Shown: piece by piece, positions 50,497-58,886 of the stretch | Position numbering within the stretch: the stretch's first letter is position 1 | Layout of the letters: the number at the start of each line of letters is the position of its first letter | Assembly: GCF_022288725.1 (NCBI RefSeq) | Contig: NZ_JAKNTA010000003.1 | Location: 497,872 to 561,871 of the forward strand | Length of the DNA: 64,000 nt | Direction: 5' to 3' | Source: Kitasatospora sp. A2-31 | GTDB lineage: Bacteria > Actinomycetota > Actinomycetes > Streptomycetales > Streptomycetaceae | Position numbers and translations under genes: made by a program | The notes under the pieces: model-generated | The model's database searches: none | What the model saw: the letters and a program-made list of their open reading frames with translations, nothing else | What the model was told of the DNA's origin: nothing

Positions 50497-50570
50497 CGAT
50501 CCCGACGGGACTTGAACCCGCGACCTCCACCTTGACAGGGTGGCGAGCTAACCAACTGCTCCACGGGACC
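50497..50570 (-). tRNA. tRNA-Asp (GTC), second copy
   Basis: Identical over all 74 nt to the gene at 24794-24867, with anticodon GTC in loop CTGTCAA. It lies 27 bp upstream of tRNA-Phe in the direction of transcription, so the two belong to one tRNA cluster with tRNA-Glu. Confidence 0.95.
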
Positions 50571-50634
50571 TTGTGTGGTGTTTCTCCACTAGGTCTTGCG
50601 GCACTGCACTTTACTACGGTACTGCGGTACTGCG

Positions 50635-50707
50635 TGCCCCCAACGGGATTCGAACCCGTGCTACCGCCTTGAAAGGGCGGCGTCCTGGGCCACTAGACGA
50701 TGAGGGC
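50635..50707 (-). tRNA. tRNA-Glu (TTC)
   Basis: The minus strand folds as a 73-nt tRNA: acceptor GCCCTCA with TGGGGGC (one T-G pair), anticodon stem CGCC/GGCG around loop CTTTCAA giving anticodon TTC, T-arm GGTTCGAATCC, discriminator A. First gene of the leftward Glu-Asp-Phe cluster. Confidence 0.95.
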
Positions 50708-50820
50708 TTGCGGCCTGTCCCGCTGTTTCCAGCGTTCGGGGACGTCGAGAAGCATATGGGATGTCGAGCCGAACGCCAAAACGGGTTCCGGCCGAGTGGC
50801 GGGGCGTGGGACGGGCCGGG

Positions 50821-51168
50821 TCAGGACCAGCCGAGCTCGTCGAGCTCGTGGTCGTCGAAGCCGAAGTGGTGGGCGACCTCGTGGATCACCGTGGTGCGGA
50901 CCTCCTCGACCACCTGTTCGCGGGAGTCGCAGTGCCGGAGGGTCGGGCCCAGGTAGATGATGATCCGGTCGGGCAGGACGCCCGCGTACCACTCGCCGCG
51001 CTCGGTGAGCGGGGTGCCCTCGTACAGGCCGAGGAGCTCCGGGTCGGAGGCGTCGGGTTCGTCCTCGACGAAGACCGCGACGTTGTCCATCATGGCCGCG
51101 AGCTGCGGGGGAATCTGGTCGAGGGCGTCGCCGACCAGCGTCTCGAACTCTTCCCGGGTCATCTCCAC
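50821..51168 (-). CDS. Minimal zinc metallopeptidase (zincin)
   Basis: The 115-residue protein ([74 protein letters not shown]) has the zincin motif H-E-x-x-H plus the downstream F-G-x-D-D-x-x-L element. It belongs to the family of very small metallopeptidase-fold proteins conserved across actinobacteria and proteobacteria. Substrate unknown, cytosolic. It is encoded just upstream of the tRNA cluster on the same strand. Confidence 0.9.
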   Translation of the reverse strand: MEMTREEFETLVGDALDQIPPQLAAMMDNVAVFVEDEPDASDPELLGLYEGTPLTERGEWYAGVLPDRIIIYLGPTLRHCDSREQVVEEVRTTVIHEVAHHFGFDDHELDELGWS

Positions 51169-51232
51169 CGGATCATTGTCGGCTCTGCGGTGACGGTGTG
51201 CCAGGCGGTCGGCGCCGGTGTTTCATGGGCTT

Positions 51233-51733
51233 ATGACGACCTCGGGCGGTGCGGTGGGGAGCGCGGAACGGACGGGGCCGGCGCCGGTCCGGCCGGTGCG
51301 GCCGCCGGTGCTGCGCGGACAGGGGCGGGCGGTGGGCGCGGTGGCGCTCGGCGGGGCGATCGGCGCCGCGGCCCGCTACGGGGCCGGGCTGCTGTGGCCG
51401 GCCGGTCCGGCGGCCTTCCCGTGGACCACGCTGCTGGTGAACGTGGTGGGCTGCGCGGTGATCGGGGTGTTCCTGGTGGCCGTCACCGAGGGACGGCCCG
51501 CGCACCCGCTGCTGCGGCCGTTCTTCGGGACCGGCGTGCTGGGCGGGTTCACCACCTTCTCCACCTACGAGGTGGACGTCCGGCGGTTGCTGGGCGAGGG
51601 GCGGCCCGGGGCGGCGGCGGCCTACCTGGGGCTGACGCTGCTGGCGGCGATGGCCGCGGTCTGGGCGGCGGCCGGGCTGACCCGCGGCCTGATCCGCCGT
51701 CTGGCCCGGAGCGGGGAAGGGGCGTCGGGATGA
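51233..51733 (+). CDS. crcB: Fluoride exporter CrcB, first copy
   Basis: The 166-residue protein is a Fluc/CrcB channel: [40 protein letters not shown] with the conserved Asn, and [19 protein letters not shown] with the phenylalanine/serine fluoride track. Four membrane helices follow a 35-residue basic extension. Fluc proteins act as antiparallel dimers that let fluoride leave the cell. Two copies in one operon suggest a heterodimer. ATG 51233 is used; the frame is open a little further upstream. I saw no fluoride riboswitch upstream. Confidence 0.92.
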   Translation: MTTSGGAVGSAERTGPAPVRPVRPPVLRGQGRAVGAVALGGAIGAAARYGAGLLWPAGPAAFPWTTLLVNVVGCAVIGVFLVAVTEGRPAHPLLRPFFGTGVLGGFTTFSTYEVDVRRLLGEGRPGAAAAYLGLTLLAAMAAVWAAAGLTRGLIRRLARSGEGASG

Positions 51734-52179
51734 CCAGGCGGTCGGACGGGCCCGCGTCGGACGGGCCGGCGTCGGGCGGACCGGCATCGGACGGGACCGC
51801 GGCGAACGGGCCGGAGCCGAGCGGGCCGGCCCTGCGGCTCACCGTGCTGGTGGGCGAGGGCGACCGGTGGCACCACCGCCCGCTGTACAGCGAGATCGTG
51901 CACCGGGCGCGGGACGCCGGGCTGGCCGGGGCGAGCGTGTTCCGGGGGATCGAGGGGTTCGGGGCGTCCTCGCTGGTGCACACCGCCCGGCTGCTCTCCC
52001 TCAGCGAGGACCTGCCGGTGGCGGTCGTGGTCGTGGACACCGAGGAACGGGTGCGGGCCTTCCTGCCCCGGCTGGACGGGCTGGTGGCCGGCGGCCTGGT
52101 GGTGCTCGACCGGTGCGAGGTGGTCCGGCCGGCGGGACGCGGACGGGACGCGGAGCACGAGCGGGGGGCGGGGGAGTGA
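51730..52179 (+). CDS. DUF190 protein
   Basis: The 149-residue protein has a low-complexity Gly/Pro/Ser/Asp N terminus (residues 1-35, repeats of SDGPAS) and a DUF190 domain ([80 protein letters not shown]). DUF190 is a ferredoxin-like, PII-related fold regularly encoded with CrcB, and may regulate the channel. It overlaps both crcB genes by four bases. Confidence 0.88.
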   Translation: MTRRSDGPASDGPASGGPASDGTAANGPEPSGPALRLTVLVGEGDRWHHRPLYSEIVHRARDAGLAGASVFRGIEGFGASSLVHTARLLSLSEDLPVAVVVVDTEERVRAFLPRLDGLVAGGLVVLDRCEVVRPAGRGRDAEHERGAGE

Positions 52180-52550
52180 ACTGGCTGCTCGTGGTGGTGG
52201 GCGCGGTGGTCGGCGCGCCGCTGCGGTACCTGACCGACCGTGCCGTGCAGTCCCGGCACGATTCGGTGTTCCCGTGGGGCACCTTCGCCGTGAACGCGGC
52301 CGGCTGTCTGGTGCTCGGGCTGCTGACCGGGGCGGCGGCGGCCGGCGCGGCGTCCTCGGACGTCCAGCTCCTCGTCGGCACGGGGTTCTGCGGGGCGTTG
52401 ACCACGTACTCGACCTTCTCGTACGAGACGCTGCGGCTGGCCGAGAGCGGCGCCGGGCGGTACGCGCTGGCCAATGTGCTGGGGAGCCTCGCGGTGGGGC
52501 TGGCGGCCGTCTACGCGGGGGCGGGGCTGGCCTCTGTGCTCTGGGGCTGA
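52176..52550 (+). CDS. crcB: Fluoride exporter CrcB, second copy
   Basis: The 124-residue protein has the CrcB core: [60 protein letters not shown], and a final [20 protein letters not shown] helix. It lacks the extension of the first copy. GTG 52176 overlaps the DUF190 stop. With the first copy it likely forms a dual-topology pair. Confidence 0.92.
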   Translation: MNWLLVVVGAVVGAPLRYLTDRAVQSRHDSVFPWGTFAVNAAGCLVLGLLTGAAAAGAASSDVQLLVGTGFCGALTTYSTFSYETLRLAESGAGRYALANVLGSLAVGLAAVYAGAGLASVLWG

Positions 52551-52567
52551 GCGGTCCCGGGGCGCCC

Positions 52568-52621
52568 GGCGGTCCGGTGGGCGGCGGCGGTCCGGTGTGC
52601 AGCGGCGGTCCGGTGGGCGGC
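52568..52621. repeat. 18-bp tandem repeat, three copies
   Basis: GGCGGTCCGGTG recurs at 52568, 52586 and 52604, exactly 18 bp apart, just after the second crcB gene. No gene lies between 52551 and 52819. The repeats have no evident role. Confidence 0.6.
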
Positions 52622-52819
52622 GGCCGCACCGCGGAGCCGCCCCGCGGCCGGGCCGGGCGGGAGGTTCGAACCGCGGCCGTTGCGCCGGGCGGTCGGCGTC
52701 CGGGGCTTCCTGCGGGGCCGGCCGTGTCCCGCCGGGCCGGACGCGCGTTGGTCACCACGAGTGGGCCGTGTGCATGGGCGGCCGGGTGGGGCTGTGGAGC
52801 GAGGGGCTCGGTGGCGGCG

Positions 52820-53634
52820 ATGCGTTCGGTGCGTTCGGTGCGTTCGATGCGTTCGGTGCGCGAGGTGGGCGCCCGGGAAGGCCGTCCGGCGGTGGTGCGG
52901 GCGTTGGCGGTCCGGCGGACCGCGCCGGTGCGCAGTGGCGTGGTGCGGGCGGCCGCGGTGCTGGCGGTGGCCGGGTTGGGCCTGACGGGGTGCATGTCGG
53001 TGGGCCCCGGTGCGGCGGACGAGAAGCACGGCACGGTGCCGGTCGGGCAGGCCGGGACGCCGGGCCGGGCGGGCGGTGCCGGCGGTACGGCCGCGCCGAG
53101 CGGCGGCCACCAGGGCGGCCCGTCCGGGAGGTCGGAGCGCCCGGGAGCGGACCCGCCGACGGCGCGCGGACGGCGGGCCTGACCCCGACACCGGGCGCGG
53201 CCCCGCCGGGCGTCGGCGGCACGGACGGCGGGAACGGCGCGGCCGGTCCGAGCGACGCGAACGGGACGGTCGAGGGCGCGGGATCCGCCCCGGGCGCCGT
53301 GACGGGCGAGCCCGCGCCCGGAGCGAGCGGATCCGCCGGGGGCGTGAGCGCTGGCACCGCACCTCGTCCGGGCACCGGGTCGTCCAGCGGCGGCGCGGCC
53401 GGCGGCCCGGCCGGGACGGGCGGGGCCACCGGCCCCGCCGGCACCGCGGGCGCCGGCGAGGGGCGTTCCGGCGGCGGCTCCGCCACCACACCGGCGGCGA
53501 GCCCGTCCGCGCGGCCGTCGAGCACCCCGGAACCCGCGCACACCACCTCCGCCCCGCCCGTGCCGAGCACCCCGGAACCGTCCGCCGGAAGCTCCGGATC
53601 TTCGGCGCCCACCGCCGGTCCGGGTGGGCACTAG
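52820..53634 (+). pseudogene. Lipoprotein gene with a disrupted frame
   Basis: ATG 52820 opens a frame with a repetitive basic N terminus (RSVRSVRSMRSVREVG), then a signal helix with a lipobox (VLAVAGLGLTGCMSVGPGAA; Cys is the lipidation site). The frame ends at 53182, but a neighbouring frame continues with the same Gly/Pro/Ser/Thr-rich character (TGEPAPGASGSAGGVSAGTA, STPEPAHTTSAPPVPSTPEP) to 53634. An indel near 53130-53180 joins them into one extracellular lipoprotein with a long low-complexity stalk. It may be a sequencing error. No binding domain is recognisable. Confidence 0.45.
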
Positions 53635-53829
53635 CGATCTGGCCAGGGCATTTGCCTCCGATCCCGAGGTTCCTCTATGGTGGTAGATCGTTCGTTTGAT
53701 CCATTTGACTGGCGCCCTATTCCCATCTGGCGCCCTTGGCGCGTTCCGGCGATCCGTGGCTGACCGCATAGAGGCGGTTGTGAAACAGAACCCCGGACTT
53801 TGGCGCGTGCCACTTCCGGAAGGTTTTAG

Positions 53830-56055
53830 ATGTCTCTCATTGACGACGCCCGCTTCGCCATGCCCGCGAACGAGTCCGCCGCCGATGCCACCACTCCCGA
53901 GACCGACGCCCGGCTGACCGAGGCCGACGCCGCCGAGGTCGTCGCCGAGGCCGCCGAGATCACCGAGGCCGCCGCCGACGAGGCCGAGGTCGAGGAGGCC
54001 GCCGAGCCCACCGTCACCTTCGGCGACCTGGGCCTGCCGGACGACGTCGTCCGGGCCCTCGCCAAGCGCGGCGTGACCACCCCGTTCCCGATCCAGGCCG
54101 CGACCATCCCGGACGCGCTGGCCGGCAAGGACGTCCTGGGCCGCGGCCGCACCGGCTCCGGCAAGACCCTGAGCTTCGGCCTGCCGCTGCTGACCCGCCT
54201 CGCCGACGGCGAGCGCACCCGCGCCAAGCACCCGCGCGGCCTGATCCTGGTCCCGACCCGCGAGCTGGCGATGCAGGTCGCCGACGCCCTGGAGCCGTTC
54301 GGCTCGGTGCTCGGCCTGCGCCTCAAGGTCGTCTGCGGCGGTACCTCGATGTCCAACCAGATCTACGCGCTGGAGCGCGGTGTCGACGTCCTGGTCGCCA
54401 CCCCCGGCCGTCTGCGCGACCTGATCAACCGCGGCTCCGCCAAGCTCGACGACGTCCAGGTCGCCGTCCTCGACGAGGCCGACCAGATGGCCGACATGGG
54501 CTTCCTGCCCGAGGTCACCGAGATCCTCGACCAGGTGCCGGCCGGCGGCCAGCGCCTGCTGTTCTCCGCCACGCTGGAGAACGAGATCGACACCCTGGTC
54601 AAGCGCTACCTGAACAGCCCGGTCACCCACGAGGTCGACCCGTCGGCCGGCGCGGTCACCACCATGACCCACCACATCCTCGTGGTGAAGCCCAAGGACA
54701 AGGCGCCGATCACCAACGCGATCGCCGCCCGCAAGGGCCGCACGATCATCTTCGTCCGCACCCAGATGGGCGCCGACCGCGTCGCCGAGCAGCTGATCGA
54801 GGCCGGCGTCAAGGCCGACGCGCTGCACGGCGGCATGACCCAGGGCGCCCGCACCCGCGTCCTCGGCGACTTCAAGGACGGCTACGTCAACGTCGTCGTC
54901 GCCACCGACGTCGCCGCCCGCGGCATCCACGTGGACGGCATCGACCTGGTCCTCAACGTGGACCCGGCCGGCGACCACAAGGACTACCTGCACCGCTCCG
55001 GCCGCACCGCCCGTGCCGGCCGCTCCGGCACCGTCGTCACCCTGGTGCTGCCGCACCAGCGCCGCGGCGTCTTCCGTCTGATGGAGGACGCGGGCGTCGA
55101 CGCCTCGCGCCACATCCTCGACCACGCCTTCGACGCCGAGGTCGCCCGGATCACCGGCGCCCGCTCGCTGATCGAGGTCCAGGCCGAGAGCGCCGCCGGC
55201 ATCGCCGGTGCCGCCGAGCGCGAGCTGGCCGAGATGACCCGCCAGCTGGAGCGCGCACAGCGCCGCGCCACCGAGCTGCGCGAGGAGGCCGACCGCCTGG
55301 CCGCGCGGGCCGCGCGCGAGCGGGCCGAGCTGGGCATCGAGGACGCGCCGGCCGCCGACGCCGAGGCGGGCGAGGCCGCCGAGGCCCCGGCCGAGACCGC
55401 CGCGCCGGTGGTCGAGGAGCGCACCCCGTCCTACCGCGAGGCCCGCACCGAGCGCCCGGCGTTCACCCGCGACCGCGACCGCGACCGTGACGACCGCGGC
55501 GGCCGTTCCGGCGGCTTCGGCCGTGACCGCGACCGTGACCGCGGTGGCTTCGGCCGTGACCGTGACGACCGCGGTGGCCGTTCGGGTGGCTTCGGCGACC
55601 GTGACCGCGGTGGCTTCAACCGTGACCGTGACGACCGCGGTGGCCGTTCCGGCGGCTTCGGCGACCGTGACCGCGGTGGCTTCAACCGTGACCGCGACGA
55701 CCGCGGCGGCCGTTCCGGCCGTGACCGTGACGACCGCGGTGGCCGTTCGGGTGGCTTCGGCGACCGTGACCGCGGTGGCTTCGGCCGTGACCGCGACGAC
55801 CGCGGCGGCCGTTCCGGCGGCTTCGGCGACCGTCCGGCCCGCTCCTTCGGCGACCGCCCGTCCTTCGGCCGGGACCGCGACGAGCGCGGCGGCAGCAGCC
55901 GTCCGTTCTCCCGCCGCGACGACCACCGCTCCGGTGGCCGCCCGCAGGCCTCCGGTGGCTTCAACCGTGACCGCGACGACCGCGGCGGCCGTTCCGGCGG
56001 CTTCAACTCCGGTGGCTTCAACCGCGACGACCGCAAGCCGCGCTGGAAGAACTGA
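53830..56055 (+). CDS. DEAD-box RNA helicase with Arg/Gly/Asp-rich C-terminal repeats
   Basis: The 741-residue protein has an acidic N terminus (residues 1-55), the two RecA lobes with Q motif FPIQAATIPDALAGKDVLG, motif I GRGRTGSGKTLSFGLPLL (near 110), motif II VLDEADQMADMGF (near 215), SAT (near 247), and HRSGRTARAGRSGTVVTL (near 390), then a basic/acidic linker. The last 190 residues are repeats of the type RDRDDRGGRSGGFG, an RNA-binding disordered tail. Such CsdA/DeaD/RhlE-type helicases unwind RNA at low temperature and in ribosome assembly. GGAAGG precedes the ATG. Confidence 0.93.
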   Translation: MSLIDDARFAMPANESAADATTPETDARLTEADAAEVVAEAAEITEAAADEAEVEEAAEPTVTFGDLGLPDDVVRALAKRGVTTPFPIQAATIPDALAGKDVLGRGRTGSGKTLSFGLPLLTRLADGERTRAKHPRGLILVPTRELAMQVADALEPFGSVLGLRLKVVCGGTSMSNQIYALERGVDVLVATPGRLRDLINRGSAKLDDVQVAVLDEADQMADMGFLPEVTEILDQVPAGGQRLLFSATLENEIDTLVKRYLNSPVTHEVDPSAGAVTTMTHHILVVKPKDKAPITNAIAARKGRTIIFVRTQMGADRVAEQLIEAGVKADALHGGMTQGARTRVLGDFKDGYVNVVVATDVAARGIHVDGIDLVLNVDPAGDHKDYLHRSGRTARAGRSGTVVTLVLPHQRRGVFRLMEDAGVDASRHILDHAFDAEVARITGARSLIEVQAESAAGIAGAAERELAEMTRQLERAQRRATELREEADRLAARAARERAELGIEDAPAADAEAGEAAEAPAETAAPVVEERTPSYREARTERPAFTRDRDRDRDDRGGRSGGFGRDRDRDRGGFGRDRDDRGGRSGGFGDRDRGGFNRDRDDRGGRSGGFGDRDRGGFNRDRDDRGGRSGRDRDDRGGRSGGFGDRDRGGFGRDRDDRGGRSGGFGDRPARSFGDRPSFGRDRDERGGSSRPFSRRDDHRSGGRPQASGGFNRDRDDRGGRSGGFNSGGFNRDDRKPRWKN

Positions 56056-56074
56056 CCCGGCCGGCACCGGCTCC

Positions 56075-56108
56075 ACGGGCCCGCTCCACTTCGGTGGGGC
56101 GGGCCCGT
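56075..56108 (+). terminator. Terminator of the DEAD-box helicase gene
   Basis: A 15-bp stem with one T-G pair (56075-56089 with 56094-56108) is closed by a TTCG tetraloop, 19 bp past the stop. The UUCG loop makes it very stable. Confidence 0.85.
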
Positions 56109-56234
56109 CCGCGTTCGCGCGCCCGTCCGCCCGGGCCGACCGGGGGCGTTCGCGGCCGCCCGGGCGCGGGTGTTGTTCTGTGGGTGAGAATAACCTGTGG
56201 CGTGGCGGCGGTCCCGTCCCCTACCGTCGCGGTC

Positions 56235-57071
56235 ATGAGCAGCAGACTGCATCACGTGGCAGCGGTGAACGAGGAGATCGCCGCGCGGGGGAGCTACCGG
56301 GTGGCCGGGGGCGAGCTCGTGCAGGTGAGGGAGCGACTGGCCGCGGCCAGGGAGGGGACGGTGTCGTACACCCCGGAGGCGCTGGACGCGCTGCTCCGGG
56401 CGGGCGGGCCGGGCCCGCTGAGGGGTGCGGCCGGAGCCGTCGAGGTGACCGCCGAGGGCAGCATTGAGGCGGCCCGGCGGCTGGCCGGGGCCGGCACCGG
56501 CCGGGTGGGGGTGCTCAACTTCGCCTCCGCGCGTAACCCGGGCGGCGGCTACCTGCGCGGCGCCCGCGCCCAGGAGGAGGACCTCTGCCGCAGCGCCCTG
56601 CTGTACACCTGCCTGGTGGAGGCGCCGGACTACTACGAGGCGCACCGCGCCTCGACCGACCTGCGGTACAGCCACCGGGTGATCGTCTCGCCGGACGTGC
56701 CGGTGATCCGGGACGACAGGGGCGAGCTGCTGGCGCAGCCCTACCCGGTGACCTTCCTCACCTCGCCCGCGCCCAACGCGGGCCAGCTGGAACGGCGTTC
56801 GGCCGGGACGGACGTCCGGGGCGTGCTCGCCGAGCGGGCCGTACGGGTGCTCGCGGCGGCCGCCCGCCACGAGATCCGGGCGCTGGTGCTGGGGGCGTGG
56901 GGCTGCGGGGTGTTCCGCAACGACCCGGCGCAGGTGGCCGAGGCGTTCGAGGGGGCGCTGGCGCAGTACGGCGCGGCCTTCGAGCAGGTGGTGTTCGCGG
57001 TCTGGGACCGCACGCCCGTCTCCGCCAACCGCGCCGCCTTCGAGGCCCGGTTCGGCCCGGCCTCCCGCTGA
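56235..57071 (+). CDS. TIGR02452-family PARG-like protein
   Basis: The 278-residue protein has the macro-domain signature of the TIGR02452 (microbial PARG) family: VLNFASARNPGGGYLRGARA followed by QEEDLCRSALLYTCL (the GGG-x6-8-QEE loop with catalytic Glu), VIVSPDVPVIRDDRGELLAQ, VTFLTSPAPNAGQL and ALVLGAWGCGVFRNDPAQVA. Members remove or bind ADP-ribose and are known as DNA-damage or phage-response proteins in some hosts. It stands alone after the helicase terminator. Confidence 0.88.
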   Translation: MSSRLHHVAAVNEEIAARGSYRVAGGELVQVRERLAAAREGTVSYTPEALDALLRAGGPGPLRGAAGAVEVTAEGSIEAARRLAGAGTGRVGVLNFASARNPGGGYLRGARAQEEDLCRSALLYTCLVEAPDYYEAHRASTDLRYSHRVIVSPDVPVIRDDRGELLAQPYPVTFLTSPAPNAGQLERRSAGTDVRGVLAERAVRVLAAAARHEIRALVLGAWGCGVFRNDPAQVAEAFEGALAQYGAAFEQVVFAVWDRTPVSANRAAFEARFGPASR

Positions 57072-57159
57072 CGGACCGGCCTCAAGCCTCCGGCCCGGCC
57101 TCCCGCTGACGGCCGGGTGGCCCGGAGCCCCGTCGACGTCGGCCCGTCGGCCGGTCGGG

Positions 57160-57495
57160 TCAGCCCTTGCGGTCGGTGATCGCGGTGGCGGCGGTCGAGG
57201 CGGCCACGACCACCCCGGTGACCGCGAAGACGGACGGCCAGGCGCCGATCCTCTTCGCCAGCGGGTGCGAGCCGCCGAAGGCCGCCACGTACAGCCCCGT
57301 CAGTGCGGCCGCGGTGGCCGCGCCCGAGCTCCGGTGCCACTGCACCGCGGCACCGGCGCCGGCCGCCGCCAGGACGGCACCGCCCAGCTCGCGCCGGCCG
57401 CTCCAGCGGGCGACGCCGTAGCCGCCGACCAGACCGCTCGCCGCGGTGAGAGCGGCGGGCGCCGCGGCCGAGAGCACGTCGGGGATCCTCGCCAT
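57160..57495 (-). CDS. Small membrane protein, unknown function
   Basis: The 111-residue protein (ARIPDVLSAAAPAALTAASG, LGGAVLAAAGAGAAVQWHRS, ALTGLYVAAFGGSHPLAKRI, WPSVFAVTGVVVAASTAATA) has three to four hydrophobic segments and ends in DRKG. ATG 57495 is the first start fitting the hydrophobic pattern; the frame remains open to 57648. Such small membrane proteins are common in Streptomyces. No function can be assigned. Confidence 0.6.
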   Translation of the reverse strand: MARIPDVLSAAAPAALTAASGLVGGYGVARWSGRRELGGAVLAAAGAGAAVQWHRSSGAATAAALTGLYVAAFGGSHPLAKRIGAWPSVFAVTGVVVAASTAATAITDRKG

Positions 57496-57654
57496 GGTCG
57501 ACTCCACTCCGTGGGTTCGGCCCGGGGCCGCCGGCCGCTCCGGCTCCTCCGGTCCTTCGACCATAACCCGCCCGCCGGGCCGGCCGATCCGCGCACCCGG
57601 GCCGGGGCCGGCCGCCGGTCCGATCCGGCCGACCGCCCCGTCCGGCACCGGGGT

Positions 57655-58776
57655 TCAGCGGTAGGCCTGCTCGAAGGGGTGCGCGGGCGCCGCCGCGGCG
57701 AGCTTGGCCGCGGCCTCGGCGGGGGCCAGTACCCGCTCCAGCCGGAGGTCCCCCGGGACCTGCTGGATGAACCGGCCGGCCGACCAGCTCCGCTCGTACG
57801 GCTGCGGGTCCAGCACCAGGGTGCGCACGCCGTCCACCACCGGGATGTCGGCGGGGGTGCCCTCGTTCCAGATCCACGAGCCGTCCGGGGCGAGCAGGTT
57901 GAACGCTCCCAGCGCGATCACCCGGCGCCGGGCGTCGACCTCGGCGGTCCGGCTGAGCGCCACCACCTCAGGGTGGGGGCGGGTGCCCGGCAGGTGGCCG
58001 CCGCCGATCAGCAGCTCGGCCAGCAGGGTGTGCAGCTGGAAGTTGTCGGCCAGCCCGTCCATCCGGACCAGGTAGCCGGTGCCGCTCGGACGGTCGAGCA
58101 CCAGCAGCGGCTCGTCGTCCAGCATCTTCATCAGGTAGAGCAGGCCCTTGAGGTCGTGGTGGCCGTCCCCGTACCGCTCGATCAGCTCGGCCAGGACGTC
58201 CGTCACGCCGGAAGACCGGGCCGAGGTGCGGACGGCGGCGTGCGTGTAGACCGCGAACGAGGCCATCTGCCACAGGTGCAGCGTCCACCAGCCGATCACC
58301 GCCCGGTGGGCCGGCCAGGCGTCCGGGTCGTCCGGGTCGGCGATCCGGGCGTGCGCGTGCCCCGGGTCGTCGGCGTCCGGGTCGGGCAGCTGCCCGCCGC
58401 CCGTCTCCTTCCAGCGCTCGACCAGCAGCAGCGCGCCGGTGAGCGCCTCGCGCAGACCGGCCAGCACCTGGTCCGCGCAGGCCACCGGATCGGCGCCGCG
58501 CTCCACGCAGGCGCCCACCATCATGGCCAGGTGGGCCCGTTCGAAGGGCGGTGAGTCCGCCAGCTGGGCGGCCAGCCGCGGGCCGGCCTCGGCCGACTCG
58601 CGCGCTCCGGCCGGTCCGAGCAGTCCGCGCAGCAGCCGGAACGCGGCATCGAAGCGTTCCATGTCGGCGACCGCGTTGGCGGCCTCCAGAGCGGTGATCG
58701 CGCTGTCCAGGGTCGGCTGCTGACGGTCGGACGGATCCGCGGACCCGTCGGGCGAGGGAATTCGGTCGGACACCAT
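57655..58776 (-). CDS. Conserved hypothetical soluble protein
   Basis: The 373-residue protein (QQPTLDSAITALEAANAVAD, FDAAFRLLRGLLGPAGARES, HLAMMVGACVERGADPVACA, VLAGLREALTGALLLVERWK, AVIGWWTLHLWQMASFAVYT, LLYLMKMLDDEPLLVLDRPS, LAPDGSWIWNEGTPADIPVV) combines an N-terminal helical part with a C-terminal beta-rich part and has no signal peptide. I do not recognise the family. The start is taken at ATG 58776; another ATG lies four codons upstream. It is divergent from ltrA. Confidence 0.75.
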   Translation of the reverse strand: MVSDRIPSPDGSADPSDRQQPTLDSAITALEAANAVADMERFDAAFRLLRGLLGPAGARESAEAGPRLAAQLADSPPFERAHLAMMVGACVERGADPVACADQVLAGLREALTGALLLVERWKETGGGQLPDPDADDPGHAHARIADPDDPDAWPAHRAVIGWWTLHLWQMASFAVYTHAAVRTSARSSGVTDVLAELIERYGDGHHDLKGLLYLMKMLDDEPLLVLDRPSGTGYLVRMDGLADNFQLHTLLAELLIGGGHLPGTRPHPEVVALSRTAEVDARRRVIALGAFNLLAPDGSWIWNEGTPADIPVVDGVRTLVLDPQPYERSWSAGRFIQQVPGDLRLERVLAPAEAAAKLAAAAPAHPFEQAYR

Positions 58777-58886
58777 TCGCCGCAGCATAGGCGCCCACCC
58801 TGACGGGCCGTCCGGCCGGGGTCGCCCGTGCGTCCGACCGTCGAAAACACCCGCGCGGAGCGGTCGCCGTGTCGCATACTCGCGCG

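Noticed and set aside
51169..51232. Fluoride riboswitch upstream of crcB
   Set aside because: The short upstream region lacks the conserved segments and pseudoknot pattern of the fluoride motif as I know it.
55470..56040. Non-coding tandem repeat or CRISPR-like array
   Set aside because: The repetition is in phase with the DEAD-box reading frame and encodes its Arg/Asp/Gly tail.
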